Source: DATJAJ01 sp035622335 (lineage in GTDB: Archaea > Thermoproteota > Nitrososphaeria > Nitrososphaerales > Gagatemarchaeaceae). From it: a stretch of DNA of 18,576 bases. Location of the stretch: positions 1 through 18,576 of the forward strand of contig DASPVO010000036.1 of NCBI GenBank assembly GCA_035622335.1. Reading direction: 5' to 3'. A program made the position numbers and the translations under genes. This document shows positions 6,460 through 14,460 of the stretch, one piece after another. Each line of letters begins with the position of its first letter. Within the stretch, counting starts at the first letter, position 1. The notes beneath the pieces are model-generated. The model was not told where the DNA came from, made no database searches, and saw only the letters and a program-made list of their open reading frames with translations.

Positions 6460-7275
6460 TCAACGTCCGAAGTCGAAGCCCGCAAAGGTGACCTCGCCTT
6501 CCGCTGATATCCGGAGACGATGCCATCTCGAATCGAACGATTTCCCTCTCAGAGTACGAACCCTGATGTAGTTCTGGATCCTACCGCCTTCCTCCTGTGC
6601 CTTTACGTCGATTATCCCATCGCACAGTGCCTCTAGCTGCTTGTAGAAGGCCTCAGACGCTACTCCCCTCACATAACCTAGGAAGTGAGGGCATTCCCTC
6701 GCTCGTATTCCAAAGGGCAATCCTTGTGTCCGCCAAGCATTGATTGTCGTCTGCTCATCGTTGTACTGAAGCATCACGGCGGTGTTGTCGTCAATATGAA
6801 GCCACCCCTTTTCTTCATCTTTGAATCCGGCTGCAGCCTTTTTGGCCCAGTAGTCACCTGCCTCTTTCAAGTTAAGCGGTCTCTCTGGATCTGACCTCCG
6901 GTCATTTGGTTCGCCCCACGCTCCCCTTTCTCGGTCCGATGCGACTTTCACTTTTGCCTCATATTCTACGATTGGTGTATAAGCGTCCCAGAAATTTAGC
7001 AGGCCCTCCTTCTCAAGTTTCTTGGCGTCCACACCCTGTCGGGCGAATTCCTCGACGGCCTCACTCGTAGGGTGTTGGAAGACGTGGTACTCTGTCTTGA
7101 TGCCGCGCTTTAGAGCCAGGGCTGCGATGGTCAGAGATGTTTCATACCACAACGAGTCGGAGTCGAATTCGATGACGTAGTGGCCCCCCATGAAGAAGCC
7201 GTTAGGAGCAAGGTCATTCAGGAGCGGTATCGCTATGACATGCCCTGAAGCGGAATCTCGCTCCCCATCAGGCAA
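6460..7275 (-). CDS. KaiC/RecA-like protein lacking the P-loop
   Basis: The 271-residue protein has the outline of archaeal single-domain KaiC-like signal proteins. In place of the P-loop it reads GGHYVIEFDSDSLWYETSLT (30-49), with no GK[ST], although the following helix and strand (IAALALKRGIKTEYHVF) are typical. HIDDNTAVMLQY (160-171) may stand for the Walker B strand. The C-terminus is very KaiC-like: LCDGIIDVKAQEEGGR then YIRVRTLRGKSFDSRWHRL (236-254). It is probably a non-catalytic member used for binding or signalling. The start is TTG 7275, because a TAA lies six codons upstream in frame and no ATG is available until residue 29. It follows the ArsR operon on the same strand with no overlap. 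Confidence 0.75.
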   Translation of the reverse strand: MPDGERDSASGHVIAIPLLNDLAPNGFFMGGHYVIEFDSDSLWYETSLTIAALALKRGIKTEYHVFQHPTSEAVEEFARQGVDAKKLEKEGLLNFWDAYTPIVEYEAKVKVASDRERGAWGEPNDRRSDPERPLNLKEAGDYWAKKAAAGFKDEEKGWLHIDDNTAVMLQYNDEQTTINAWRTQGLPFGIRARECPHFLGYVRGVASEAFYKQLEALCDGIIDVKAQEEGGRIQNYIRVRTLRGKSFDSRWHRLRISAEGEVTFAGFDFGR

Positions 7276-7344
7276 TTGGTTCCGAAGTTGTTAAGCATGC
7301 TTTGGGATAAAACCATTTGCTTATTGTAGGACGAATCGACGCTT

Positions 7345-8544
7345 CTACCCTCCCCAGCCATCCCAAAGGCGCCTTGTCTCTCTCCATCGTTTGCCGGTCA
7401 TCTTCGCTCCCTGATAACGGGCTCCTGGATGGACGTGCGCGGGGCGCGAGTAGGTGCCGCGTCGAACCAGGCGCTCGATGTTTCCGCGATAGACCTCGTC
7501 CACTTCCGCGTGTGCGAAAGGTTCCTGTTTGAGCCAGAGGTTCTTCGGATGAATCGGCTCGTCGTACATGCGTTTGAAGACCTCGGTGCGAAGGTCTTTG
7601 GTCCAGTTAGAGTTGAGGTTCATGGTACGGAAGTTCCGGAGGGCTTCTATGTCGATTATCGCTGCGACCATCGTGTTCGCGCCAGAAGCCGAATAGGATA
7701 CGACGTTGCCGAGATAATCGACGATGTGGGAGTTGCCCCCGGCCACATCTACCGGGTTGCGCATCTTGGGGTGAAGATAGACGGGCCCCACGTTCGGACA
7801 GACCATGTACAAGCTGTTGAACTGGGCGTGCCCCTTGTTCTGGGTCATCCACCCACCACCTCCGGGATAGGAAGCACCGGTCATAGGCATCGCTTCGCTC
7901 GGCCGGTAAACCACCTCAGCACCGTTCAGTGCGAGGGCCCTCACCGCCTCGGGGTACTCGCCGTCACTGCAGCAGATGGTGCCTATGTTCCCTATGTCAT
8001 CAGTGCGCAAGACGGGGTAGAAAGCGTCGATGCCTTCCCCAAAGAGCTCGACCCATCTGTCATAGACGTCGTGAGGGGTGCAGGAGCGCTCTCGACACCA
8101 GACGTGGTTCTTTGCCGCCCTGTGGACGACCCTCCCCTTTGGGGAGATGACGAAGATGGTGTTGAAGAACCGACCAGGCAAGACCTCCGGCCAGCGAGCC
8201 TTGCACTGGGCGATGACGTAGGTGCCGTACCGCTTTGCCAGCTCTGCTAGCCTGTCCGTCTCAGGTCCCGGGATGTCGATGAATAGCTCCTTCGCTGCGA
8301 GGGAGTGTGGGAGGTCGTAGACCTCGTCAGTGAAACCGGTCAAAGCGCCCTCGGCGAGCGCGACCAGCTTCACTGGCATGTTGATGTTGACTGTCGACAG
8401 CGCTGCGTCGAAGTTGTCTTCGATGGTTTCGAGGTTTACTCTGATGTGTTGGCGCTTGGCTATGCCGTACACTATGGTCGACAGACCGATGGCCAAGTAG
8501 GGCGCAACGGGCCTCTTGGCTCTTGAATCCCGCTTGGACGCCAT
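7345..8544 (-). CDS. Carbon-nitrogen hydrolase (nitrilase/amidase superfamily)
   Basis: The 399-residue protein contains the nitrilase-superfamily catalytic triad in order: Glu65 (LAEGAL), Lys145 (AAKNHVW) and Cys192 (ICCSDGEYPEA, the C-x-D-x-x-[FY]-P-E nucleophile motif). It is longer than the ~270-residue core. The extra C-terminal ~90 residues (from about 310) are hydrophilic, with many Arg, Trp and His, as seen in larger aliphatic-amidase or formamidase-like members. Reactions in the family are hydrolysis of amides, nitriles or carbamoyl groups to acids plus ammonia. The exact substrate is unknown. ATG 8544 is preceded by a G-rich stretch (GGGGGG at 8553-8558). It is divergent from an APC permease, suggesting import and breakdown of an organic nitrogen compound. 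Confidence 0.92.
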   Translation of the reverse strand: MASKRDSRAKRPVAPYLAIGLSTIVYGIAKRQHIRVNLETIEDNFDAALSTVNINMPVKLVALAEGALTGFTDEVYDLPHSLAAKELFIDIPGPETDRLAELAKRYGTYVIAQCKARWPEVLPGRFFNTIFVISPKGRVVHRAAKNHVWCRERSCTPHDVYDRWVELFGEGIDAFYPVLRTDDIGNIGTICCSDGEYPEAVRALALNGAEVVYRPSEAMPMTGASYPGGGGWMTQNKGHAQFNSLYMVCPNVGPVYLHPKMRNPVDVAGGNSHIVDYLGNVVSYSASGANTMVAAIIDIEALRNFRTMNLNSNWTKDLRTEVFKRMYDEPIHPKNLWLKQEPFAHAEVDEVYRGNIERLVRRGTYSRPAHVHPGARYQGAKMTGKRWRETRRLWDGWGG

Positions 8545-8610
8545 TCACCGTACCCCCCTTCCGTTTAGGATCTTGTCAGTCACGCGAGAACCATCTGGGG
8601 AATGGATATC

Positions 8611-8620
8611 AAGTTTATAC
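8611..8620 (-). promoter_or_regulatory. TATA-like box for the hydrolase gene
   Basis: On the minus strand GTATAAACTT lies 67-76 bases before the ATG at 8544. That leaves room for a leader of about 40 bases and the G-rich ribosome-binding region at 8553-8558. It shares the divergent intergenic space with the permease promoter. Confidence 0.45.
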
Positions 8621-8661
8621 CTCAGCGTATAGTTATGTCCGTTTCTGTACGTATTTGTCAG

Positions 8662-8671
8662 CCTTAATAAC
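8662..8671 (+). promoter_or_regulatory. TATA-like box for the permease gene
   Basis: CCTTAATAAC lies 23-32 bases before the ATG at 8694, the right spacing for a leaderless archaeal transcript. It supports ATG 8694 over the upstream in-frame start at 8523, which would lie upstream of this promoter and inside the divergent hydrolase gene. Confidence 0.5.
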
Positions 8672-8693
8672 GTCAGAAGACGGCAGGACCCCA

Positions 8694-10319
8694 ATGAGTG
8701 CGACGGAGGACAAGACTCCCAAGCCCTTCGTCAGGGAAGCGACGGGGCTGGTCAGGGAGATGGGCGCGTTCGACTCGTTCGTCTTCAACTTTCTGAGCAT
8801 GAACCTCTTTGGAGTCTTCGTGTTGATGGTCTTCGCCATCGGACTGTACCAGTCAGCGAGCATCGGATTCTCGACGGCAATCGCACTCGTTCCCGCTCTG
8901 ATAATTGCTCTGGTGTATGTCGTGATGTCTGTCGCGATGCCACGAACCGGGGGCGATTACGTATGGGTGTCACGAGTGATAAATCCCGTGGTAGGGTTCG
9001 TCGTGAATTTCGGTTTCACCTTCGTGCTCTTCACCTTCATCGCACTGGACGTAACGGTGTTCACCCAGTGGGGGGTGGGGGCCTACTTCTACGGCATCTT
9101 CGTCAACACTGGAAGCCAGGCGGCGCTGAATATCTTCTCCGCTCTCAACGCGCCCAATAGTCTTCTAGTGTTTGGTATCGCCGTCCTGTTGATTGTCATC
9201 GTCTCTTTAATCGCGGCGTTTGGAACGAGGAACGCCCTAAGAGTCCAGAAGGCCGTCTGGGTTCTCGTCATTTTGGCCATAATCGTCTATCTCGGACTCG
9301 CGCTTTCTGTAGGTCACACCGGTTTCGTCAACAACTTCAACGCGCTTTCGGGGACGAACGAAACGGCCATCGTCAGCGCGGCGACGAGCAACGGCTTCAA
9401 CCCGACAGCGACGCTCTCTGGAACTTTGCTTGGTTTCGTCTTCATGTTCCTGAACTTCACCGGCTTCAACTACTCTGCCTACCTCTCGGGAGAGATTAGG
9501 AACATCCGGAAGTCCCAGCTGATCGGGATAGTGGGTTCGCTCCTCGTGTTTGCTGCTCTGTTGATCACAGTCGTGGAGGTCACACAGGACGTGTTCGGGT
9601 TCAACTTCTTCCACGCACTAAGCTACCTCTTCGACTTGGTGTTCTACGGAGTGAACCCATCAGCACCCTACCCAGCGACACTCCCTCCCGCCTTCCCGGA
9701 GTTTCTTGTAGGGTTCCTGACTTCTAACCCCATTCTAATCTTCATAATCACTATAGGTTTTGGCATCTCCGTGCTGATCAACGCAGTCCCCTACATGCAG
9801 GTCTCGGTCAGGAACATGTTTGCGTGGTCCTTCGACAGGAGCGTGCCGTCTGGACTCAGCAGGGTCGACGATAGGTTTCACTCTCCCTACGTTGCTTTGA
9901 TTGTGACTGCGGGTCTTTCGATCCTGATTACCTACCTGTCGGTGTTCACAACCGTGTCCCTCCTCTTCACTTACATCACGTTCCTCTTCGCCCTTCTCTT
10001 CTTCGTGGTTGGAGTCTCTGCTCTTGTCTTTCCCTTCAGAATGAAGTCGCTCTTTGAGAGCTCTCCCTCCATCGTCAATCGAAAGGTGGGAGGACTTCCG
10101 GTGATTAGCATTCTTGGTGCCCTGGCTGCGATCTCCTCCGTCTACATCGGTTATTCCCTCTTCACTCCGGCGTATTCAGGTCCCTTCGTACTTCAGAACT
10201 TTGAGGTGGTCCTAGCGGTTCTCTTTGCGCCCGTCTTGATCTATCTCGTTTCATACGGCTACCACAAGAGAAGGGGGCTCGACATCAGACGGGCGCAGAG
10301 TGAGATTCCTCCGGAGTAA
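8694..10319 (+). CDS. APC-superfamily amino acid/amine permease
   Basis: Read from ATG 8694 this is a 541-residue, highly hydrophobic protein of 12 or more membrane helices, of normal length for APC transporters. Near the N-terminus come a short charged leader (SATEDKTPKPFVREATGLVR), a first helix with FNFLSMNLFG, and the conserved loop PRTGGDYVWVSR (83-94), a hallmark of the family after helix 2. A later motif, YSAYLSGEIRNIRKSQLIG, matches the usual loop before helix 7. The frame stays open 57 codons further upstream to 8523, but that part overlaps the divergent hydrolase start and has an unlikely composition. Head-to-head arrangement with the nitrilase-family enzyme suggests it imports that enzyme's substrate. 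Specificity is unknown. Confidence 0.9.
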   Translation: MSATEDKTPKPFVREATGLVREMGAFDSFVFNFLSMNLFGVFVLMVFAIGLYQSASIGFSTAIALVPALIIALVYVVMSVAMPRTGGDYVWVSRVINPVVGFVVNFGFTFVLFTFIALDVTVFTQWGVGAYFYGIFVNTGSQAALNIFSALNAPNSLLVFGIAVLLIVIVSLIAAFGTRNALRVQKAVWVLVILAIIVYLGLALSVGHTGFVNNFNALSGTNETAIVSAATSNGFNPTATLSGTLLGFVFMFLNFTGFNYSAYLSGEIRNIRKSQLIGIVGSLLVFAALLITVVEVTQDVFGFNFFHALSYLFDLVFYGVNPSAPYPATLPPAFPEFLVGFLTSNPILIFIITIGFGISVLINAVPYMQVSVRNMFAWSFDRSVPSGLSRVDDRFHSPYVALIVTAGLSILITYLSVFTTVSLLFTYITFLFALLFFVVGVSALVFPFRMKSLFESSPSIVNRKVGGLPVISILGALAAISSVYIGYSLFTPAYSGPFVLQNFEVVLAVLFAPVLIYLVSYGYHKRRGLDIRRAQSEIPPE

Positions 10320-10578
10320 AGCGAGAAAGTCTCAGCGGTCGTGTCGCTGCCGATCATCGCACGTCGAACTGCGGACCTGACCTTTCGTTCCCAATTGATG
10401 GTTCGAGATAACTCGGTTGAACGCCCTGGAGAACTACTATAACCTCCTGACCGTCCCTCTCGAAATAGGGTCCGATGGCTTCTGCTCGATCGCTGAGGCA
10501 AAGACGCGCTGACCGATCTGGTCTCAAGCTTGGAGAGCCGTAGGTAAGAGAGGGCAACACGCCATCTAACTAGGAAGC

Positions 10579-10944
10579 TCAGACTGGCCTAAATCTCATC
10601 GCGGACCAAGTATCATCCAAGCTCACCAGTCTCACGGAATTGACCCCGAACTTGCCCGCCAATTCTCTCAGTCTGTCTCTATTCAGGTCTGTATCGAGCT
10701 TACCCGCCTTCGGGTACGCGATCCAAGCGAGTTCGTCGCGCTTTGCAGCGTCGAAGACGACTCTCCCGCGGGTCAGGACCGATTTAGAGTCGCGAGCAAA
10801 GAAGAGGATGGCATCTGAGGTGCGTTCGTACGCGGGTTCGATGCCAATGGTGAAACCATCGGGTGCATCTATGAGCCGCATTCTCTGACCCTTAGAGACT
10901 TGAAGTTTCCTGGCGATAGACAATTCCAAGTGAGTACCAAACAT
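10579..10944 (-). CDS. DUF3052-like protein
   Basis: From ATG 10944 the protein is 121 residues. It matches the outline of DUF3052: an opening KLQVSKGQRMRLIDAPDGF, a central ILFFARDSKSVL, then the characteristic ELAWIAYPKAGKLDTDLNRD and VRLVSLDDTWSAMRFRPV end. The function of DUF3052 is unknown. The frame extends upstream to GTG 11040, but the extra 32 residues overlap the divergent gene at 11025 and look non-coding, so ATG 10944 is chosen. That leaves an 80-base divergent spacer with the secreted-protein gene. Recognition is from remembered family pattern. Confidence 0.72.
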   Translation of the reverse strand: MFGTHLELSIARKLQVSKGQRMRLIDAPDGFTIGIEPAYERTSDAILFFARDSKSVLTRGRVVFDAAKRDELAWIAYPKAGKLDTDLNRDRLRELAGKFGVNSVRLVSLDDTWSAMRFRPV

Positions 10945-11024
10945 CGACACCTTTAGCCGTTCTGGATGAGGTCCGTCTCGTCCCGGAATCAGAAACGATA
11001 TCAGGCGAGAACATACGGCTTCAA

Positions 11025-11606
11025 GTGGTCGTGTCGGCAAAAGTCATTTTCGTAGCCATAGTCGCGGCGCTTGGCCTGCACGCGTTCTCTCCCGCCTACG
11101 CCGCGACGACCTCGGTCGGCCCGCCCTTCGGTCTAGTCTTTAACGACCCTCCCGGCAACATGGTCGTCACTACTCCGGCTGGAGCGGATGCAGGCTGTCT
11201 CGCGAATGGGAGTTCAACAAACACGGTCGGCGAGTCAGCCGCTGTGGTCGGGTGCAACACGGGAGAAGAGTCCGTCACGATTTTGGACCCGGAAGTCGGT
11301 ACCTACATCGTCGGAGTCCACGGTGAACAGAACGGCTCCCTGGTGATCTCGGCCGAGACCCTCGACTCCAACGGGAATCAGATATCCATGGTGTCTGTCT
11401 CAACGTCCGTCGGCCCCGGCAGCTCCGAGAGCATCTTCGTCAGCATGGACTCGTCTGGGCTGTTGTCGATTTCTACTTCCCAGCCTACGAGTTCGGTTCT
11501 GGAAGGAGGGGCATTATTGCTGTTGGGCGGTGGAGCCCTAGCAGGATTTCTTGTTGTGATGTTTAGGACTTCGAGCAGGCGAAGGAGAGAGCATGCTCAA
11601 TCCTAG
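11025..11606 (+). CDS. Secreted protein with C-terminal membrane anchor
   Basis: The 193-residue protein has a clear signal peptide (VIFVAIVAALGLHAFSPAYA, cleavage probably after Ala26/27). An exported ~130-residue region follows, rich in Gly, Ser, Thr and Val, with two Cys (CLANG and VGCN) that could form a disulfide. Strand-like segments such as GTYIVGVHGEQNGSLVISAE recall pre-peptidase C-terminal or beta-sandwich domains. A C-terminal helix at about 160-181 (GGALLLLGGGALAGFLVVMF) is followed by a basic tail SSRRRREH. This gives a type I topology with the bulk outside the cell. No family is recognised. The start is GTG 11025, with a further in-frame GTG at 11031. Confidence 0.8.
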   Translation: MVVSAKVIFVAIVAALGLHAFSPAYAATTSVGPPFGLVFNDPPGNMVVTTPAGADAGCLANGSSTNTVGESAAVVGCNTGEESVTILDPEVGTYIVGVHGEQNGSLVISAETLDSNGNQISMVSVSTSVGPGSSESIFVSMDSSGLLSISTSQPTSSVLEGGALLLLGGGALAGFLVVMFRTSSRRRREHAQS

Positions 11607-11631
11607 AAGAAGGTGACAGCTGCAGGGGTTG

Positions 11632-11841
11632 TCATGTTGTCATGCCTTGGACGGACGCGACTCCCTTCGAGGAGAGCTTTCCGTCCTCGGTGATGTAGCC
11701 CTTGACTTGGAGCCTCGCGAGCTCCATGCCGATGGTGACGGGTCTCGTCTCGGTTAGTCTTGCGATCAGCTCGACCGACTCGCCTCGGGATAGACCACGC
11801 AAAATCTTCAGCTCCAGACTGGTCAGTGAGTCGTTGGGCAC
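11632..11841 (-). CDS. Small winged-helix/HTH protein
   Basis: A 69-residue protein with the order of a minimal winged helix. LTSLELKILRGLSRGESVEL (6-25) resembles helix 1 and helix 2, ARLTETRPVTIGMELARLQVKG the recognition part, and YITEDGKLSSKG the wing. It has no other domain, so it would act as a DNA-binding regulator or a cofactor of one. The start is GTG 11841, with a TATA-like CTTAAGTC region about 25 bases upstream. It lies 34 bases after the stop of the minus-strand gene at 11876, so the two may be co-transcribed. Confidence 0.7.
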   Translation of the reverse strand: MPNDSLTSLELKILRGLSRGESVELIARLTETRPVTIGMELARLQVKGYITEDGKLSSKGVASVQGMTT

Positions 11842-11875
11842 GCGGAGGGTAACCCTTGTCCAGACTTAAGGAAGC

Positions 11876-12247
11876 TTATCTGGTCAGGACCGGCCTTTCT
11901 GAGGTCAAGTTTAGCACTTCGAGCGGGGAAGCGCTTTGGATCTGCTCGGTGCTAAGAATCTTCATCCCGTAAAGATACGAAAGCTCTTTCGCATCGTCCG
12001 TAATCGTTCCCGATGTGCAAACTATACATGAGCTCACGCCGGTGTCGACCTGCTTGATGTATGTCCGTAGAACGGCTTCCACATCAACGCTCTCATAGAC
12101 GTCGTAACCGTACTTTGCGTCGCCACACGTCGCGAGGAAAGAGTACCTGTGGACGATGCCCGATTGGCCGGTGACCACCGGCGGCTTCTCAATCTGACAC
12201 CCTAGCCGCTTTGCATTGAGCTCTAGGTAGATGCTCTCGAAGGCCAT
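11876..12247 (-). CDS. Possible PD-(D/E)XK nuclease-fold protein without clear catalytic residues
   Basis: From ATG 12247 the protein is 123 residues. VVTGQSGIVHRYSFLATCGD resembles the opening of archaeal Mrr/restriction-endonuclease-like domains. AVLRTYIKQVDTGVSSCIVC and TITDDAKELSYLYGMKIL resemble the later strand-helix-strand of that fold. The Asp and Glu-x-Lys residues expected between them are replaced by YGYDVYESVDVE, so nuclease activity is doubtful. The frame is open back to ATG 12400, but that start overlaps the start of the divergent gene. A TATA-like AAATCTTATC stands about 25-36 bases before ATG 12247, which supports the shorter form. Family assignment is tentative. Confidence 0.6.
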   Translation of the reverse strand: MAFESIYLELNAKRLGCQIEKPPVVTGQSGIVHRYSFLATCGDAKYGYDVYESVDVEAVLRTYIKQVDTGVSSCIVCTSGTITDDAKELSYLYGMKILSTEQIQSASPLEVLNLTSERPVLTR

Positions 12248-12270
12248 CGACTTTTCGCTGACGCAGGGAG

Positions 12271-12283
12271 ATAGATAAGATTT
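12271..12283 (-). promoter_or_regulatory. TATA-like box deciding the 12247 start
   Basis: On the minus strand AAATCTTATCTAT lies 24-36 bases before ATG 12247. It fits a leaderless archaeal promoter and argues that the 51 codons between 12400 and 12247 are not translated. Confidence 0.45.
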
Positions 12284-12398
12284 GGTGCGCTTTTCCCGGA
12301 AATCCACGGCTCCGATTGGGTCTTTCGTGTAGGACGGTGGACTCGAATTCTGGATTTCGGCTCCATCTTTCTCGGCTGCCCCGGACTTCCAGAAACGC

Positions 12399-13073
12399 AT
12401 GTCATCCTACGGGAGAGCCTTCTCTGGGAAGGGGCATAAGGATATATCATCAGTGGGAGCGTCACAGTTGTTGGCCGAGTCCCCAAACGAGGCCGATAGG
12501 AGGCTCGATGAGGGGCTGTACCATTATTCTGACTATTGTGGAAGGCAAATGACTTCGCACTCAGCCTTCGTCGGTGCCGGGATTGTTGGTGGGACGATCG
12601 TGATCCTGCTCGCCCCCGCGATTTCGGTGGCGCTCTCCATCATCATACTCGTCGGATTGGTGTGGCAGTTCGGCAGGTTCGAGTTTTGGGAGGCCCAGGG
12701 AGCCTTGGCGCAGAAGCTCGCCACGTCGGCGGGCGTAGAACACCTCGAAGTCAAGATAGCCAGGGAGACGCTGATCAACTCGCCGGGCGACATGTCCGTC
12801 CTTCTGGCTAACGAGGTTATCGAAGCTGCTCACGAGAAGTCCTGGATAGTCCGACATTGGACAGGGTTCCACATGTACATAGTCAGGATCGGCCTGTTCA
12901 GCAGATACCTCATACAGAGACGCTGGAGGACCTCGGTGCGTGAGGGACAGAGCATAAGCAGCGTCATAGGCCAAGACGAAGCGGTTTGGAAGCAGCTCAC
13001 GGCGTACTGGGAGGAGAGGGAGGAACAGGAAACGAAACCGACTCTTCAGGAAGCAAAGCCTACCACGTCCTGA
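12399..13073 (+). CDS. Membrane protein with N-terminal TM hairpin and cytoplasmic C-terminal region
   Basis: The open frame gives 224 residues from ATG 12399. Two close hydrophobic segments at about 56-72 and 74-91 (AFVGAGIVGGTIVILL; ISVALSIIILVGLVW) form a hairpin or one long re-entrant region. A ~130-residue charged soluble part follows and ends in Glu/Lys/Thr-rich sequence. No family is recognised. The N-terminal 20-50 residues are poorly supported: a TATA-like GATATATC sits at about 12441-12448, inside this frame, and TTG 12468/12471 or GTG 12453 are possible true starts. The coding region itself from about 12470 on looks solid. Confidence 0.72.
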   Translation: MSSYGRAFSGKGHKDISSVGASQLLAESPNEADRRLDEGLYHYSDYCGRQMTSHSAFVGAGIVGGTIVILLAPAISVALSIIILVGLVWQFGRFEFWEAQGALAQKLATSAGVEHLEVKIARETLINSPGDMSVLLANEVIEAAHEKSWIVRHWTGFHMYIVRIGLFSRYLIQRRWRTSVREGQSISSVIGQDEAVWKQLTAYWEEREEQETKPTLQEAKPTTS

Positions 13074-13110
13074 TGTTCTAGTTCTGCGAGAAAAATGGGG
13101 AAGTGATGGC

Positions 13111-14337
13111 CTAGGTGGCCACCACAGAAATCTGAGATATTCCCTGTTGCCCGATTACGGTAACTTCGTACTGGTCTCCGGAGACCACACCGGATGGACT
13201 CTGTCCGAACAGTCCGAAGCCGAGGTTGATCTGTCCGCTGTAGGAGAGAGTGTCTGAACCGCCCGCCGCTATCGGGTATCCGATTATCCCGAAGAGCGAC
13301 CACGGGGTTGGATTCTGCTGCTTGTGCTGGAAGGCCCCGAAGTTCAGAATGCTCTGCACGGACAGCAAAGTCGCGTTGTCCTCCACCAGGAACGATGCCG
13401 ATCCAGTGAAGCAGGCGGGGAAGAAGTGACCTCCTCGACCCCACTGTGTCGTTGAGGAGGAGGTTGAGGTCGTAGTGCTCGTCGTTGTCGTGGTGCTTGT
13501 TGTCGAAGTGGTGCTCGTCTGGCACTGGTTAGCGAGCGGGGTGATGATTATCGCGGTGACGTTCAAGGTGGTCGAACCGGTGTTTTCCAGCGACACTGAA
13601 AGCGAGTTCGCCGAAAGCGAGGCCGACTCGATCGTGAGGTCGGATGTGTGAGTGTTCTTGAAACCATTCCACCACGACTGGCTGTTGAGCTGGTAGGAGT
13701 AACCGACTCTTCCCCAGTTCTGCTGCACCTGTCCCTGCGGGACGTTGAAGCAGGTGGCGTTGGCGTCGATTATGAACTCTGGGGTAGAGGCGCTTCCTAT
13801 GTTGAGGACGGTGGGCGACATGTCCACCAGCTCTGCACTGCTGCTCGAAGAGCCGACCTGGATACCTCCGGGTATCGGGACGGTCAACTCAGCGCGGGGG
13901 ACGAAGGCTGTGTAGTTCACGCCGTTGAAGGTGACCAAGGCCGAGGAGATGTTGTACCTCAGCGCGTCGTACACACCAGCGGTGACTTTGATCGTGGCGA
14001 TGGTCGTCGAGACGTTGACCAAGTTCATCAGGTTGATGGTTCCCTTGGTGTCCGACTCGGTCCATCCGTTCTGCGATCCTGCCCCGTTGACGTGAACGGC
14101 GACGTTGCTGTACGTGATGTAGACGCCTGTCACTCCCGCCGGCACATTTGGAGGGTCGGTCAGGAGTACGTCGAGCGTCCCCTGTGACGGGCTCGACCCG
14201 TTCTCGGTGGTGCTAGACTGGTTCTGATTGACTATCTTTGCCTGATTTGGAAGTAGGAATATCGAACCGGCGACCAAAGCCGACGCTACAATCAGCGCGG
14301 CAAGGCCTGCCGTGATGACCTGTTTTCTGCTGCTCAT
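13111..14337 (-). CDS. DUF4382 domain surface protein with Thr/Ser linker
   Basis: The 408-residue exported protein has a basic N-terminus and an N-terminal helix (ITAGLAALIVASALVAGSIF, 8-27), either signal peptide or anchor. A DUF4382 domain spans about 53-190, with the typical GTLDVLLTDPPNVPAGVTGV (53-72), strand SNVAVHV, NLMNLVNVS and AGVYDALRYNIS. A pure Thr/Ser linker lies at 274-297, then a second C-terminal domain of ~105 residues (FTGSASFLVEDNATLL...) rich in Gly, Ser and strand pattern. Several N-x-[ST] sites are present, so it is likely glycosylated on the cell surface. DUF4382 proteins occur in bacteria and archaea with unknown function. It is divergent from the mucin-like gene at 14461. 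Confidence 0.85.
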   Translation of the reverse strand: MSSRKQVITAGLAALIVASALVAGSIFLLPNQAKIVNQNQSSTTENGSSPSQGTLDVLLTDPPNVPAGVTGVYITYSNVAVHVNGAGSQNGWTESDTKGTINLMNLVNVSTTIATIKVTAGVYDALRYNISSALVTFNGVNYTAFVPRAELTVPIPGGIQVGSSSSSAELVDMSPTVLNIGSASTPEFIIDANATCFNVPQGQVQQNWGRVGYSYQLNSQSWWNGFKNTHTSDLTIESASLSANSLSVSLENTGSTTLNVTAIIITPLANQCQTSTTSTTSTTTTTSTTTSTSSSTTQWGRGGHFFPACFTGSASFLVEDNATLLSVQSILNFGAFQHKQQNPTPWSLFGIIGYPIAAGGSDTLSYSGQINLGFGLFGQSPSGVVSGDQYEVTVIGQQGISQISVVAT

Positions 14338-14380
14338 CAGCTTACCCTATGCACGGAAGGCATTTTGAAAGAGCAGACTT

Positions 14381-14392
14381 GAACGGGCGTTC
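14381..14392. promoter_or_regulatory. Palindrome in the divergent promoter region
   Basis: GAACGGGCGTTC is a 12-base near-palindrome with perfect 5-base arms (GAACG/CGTTC). It sits between the divergent DUF4382 and mucin-like genes, and a half-site-like GTTGAACGG follows at about 14400-14408. It may be an operator that controls both genes. Symmetry and position are the only support. Confidence 0.3.
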
Positions 14393-14460
14393 AGCAGGGT
14401 TGAACGGCAATTCTTCAAGGAAAAGACTTCAGATATGCAAAATCTGAGAGGGGCTGACTT

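Noticed and set aside
7429..8250. 273-codon plus-strand frame opposite the hydrolase
   Set aside because: It is a shadow of the well-supported nitrilase-family gene, whose catalytic motifs are in the minus frame.
8523..8693. Upstream in-frame extension of the permease (57 codons)
   Set aside because: It overlaps the start of the divergent hydrolase and crosses the TATA-like box at 8662; ATG 8694 fits the family N-terminus.
10354..10560. 68-codon minus-strand frame from GTG, 18 bases after the DUF3052 gene
   Set aside because: Part of it looks protein-like, but the N-terminal half is random in composition, third-position bias is weak and no family is recognised. Kept only as a weak candidate.
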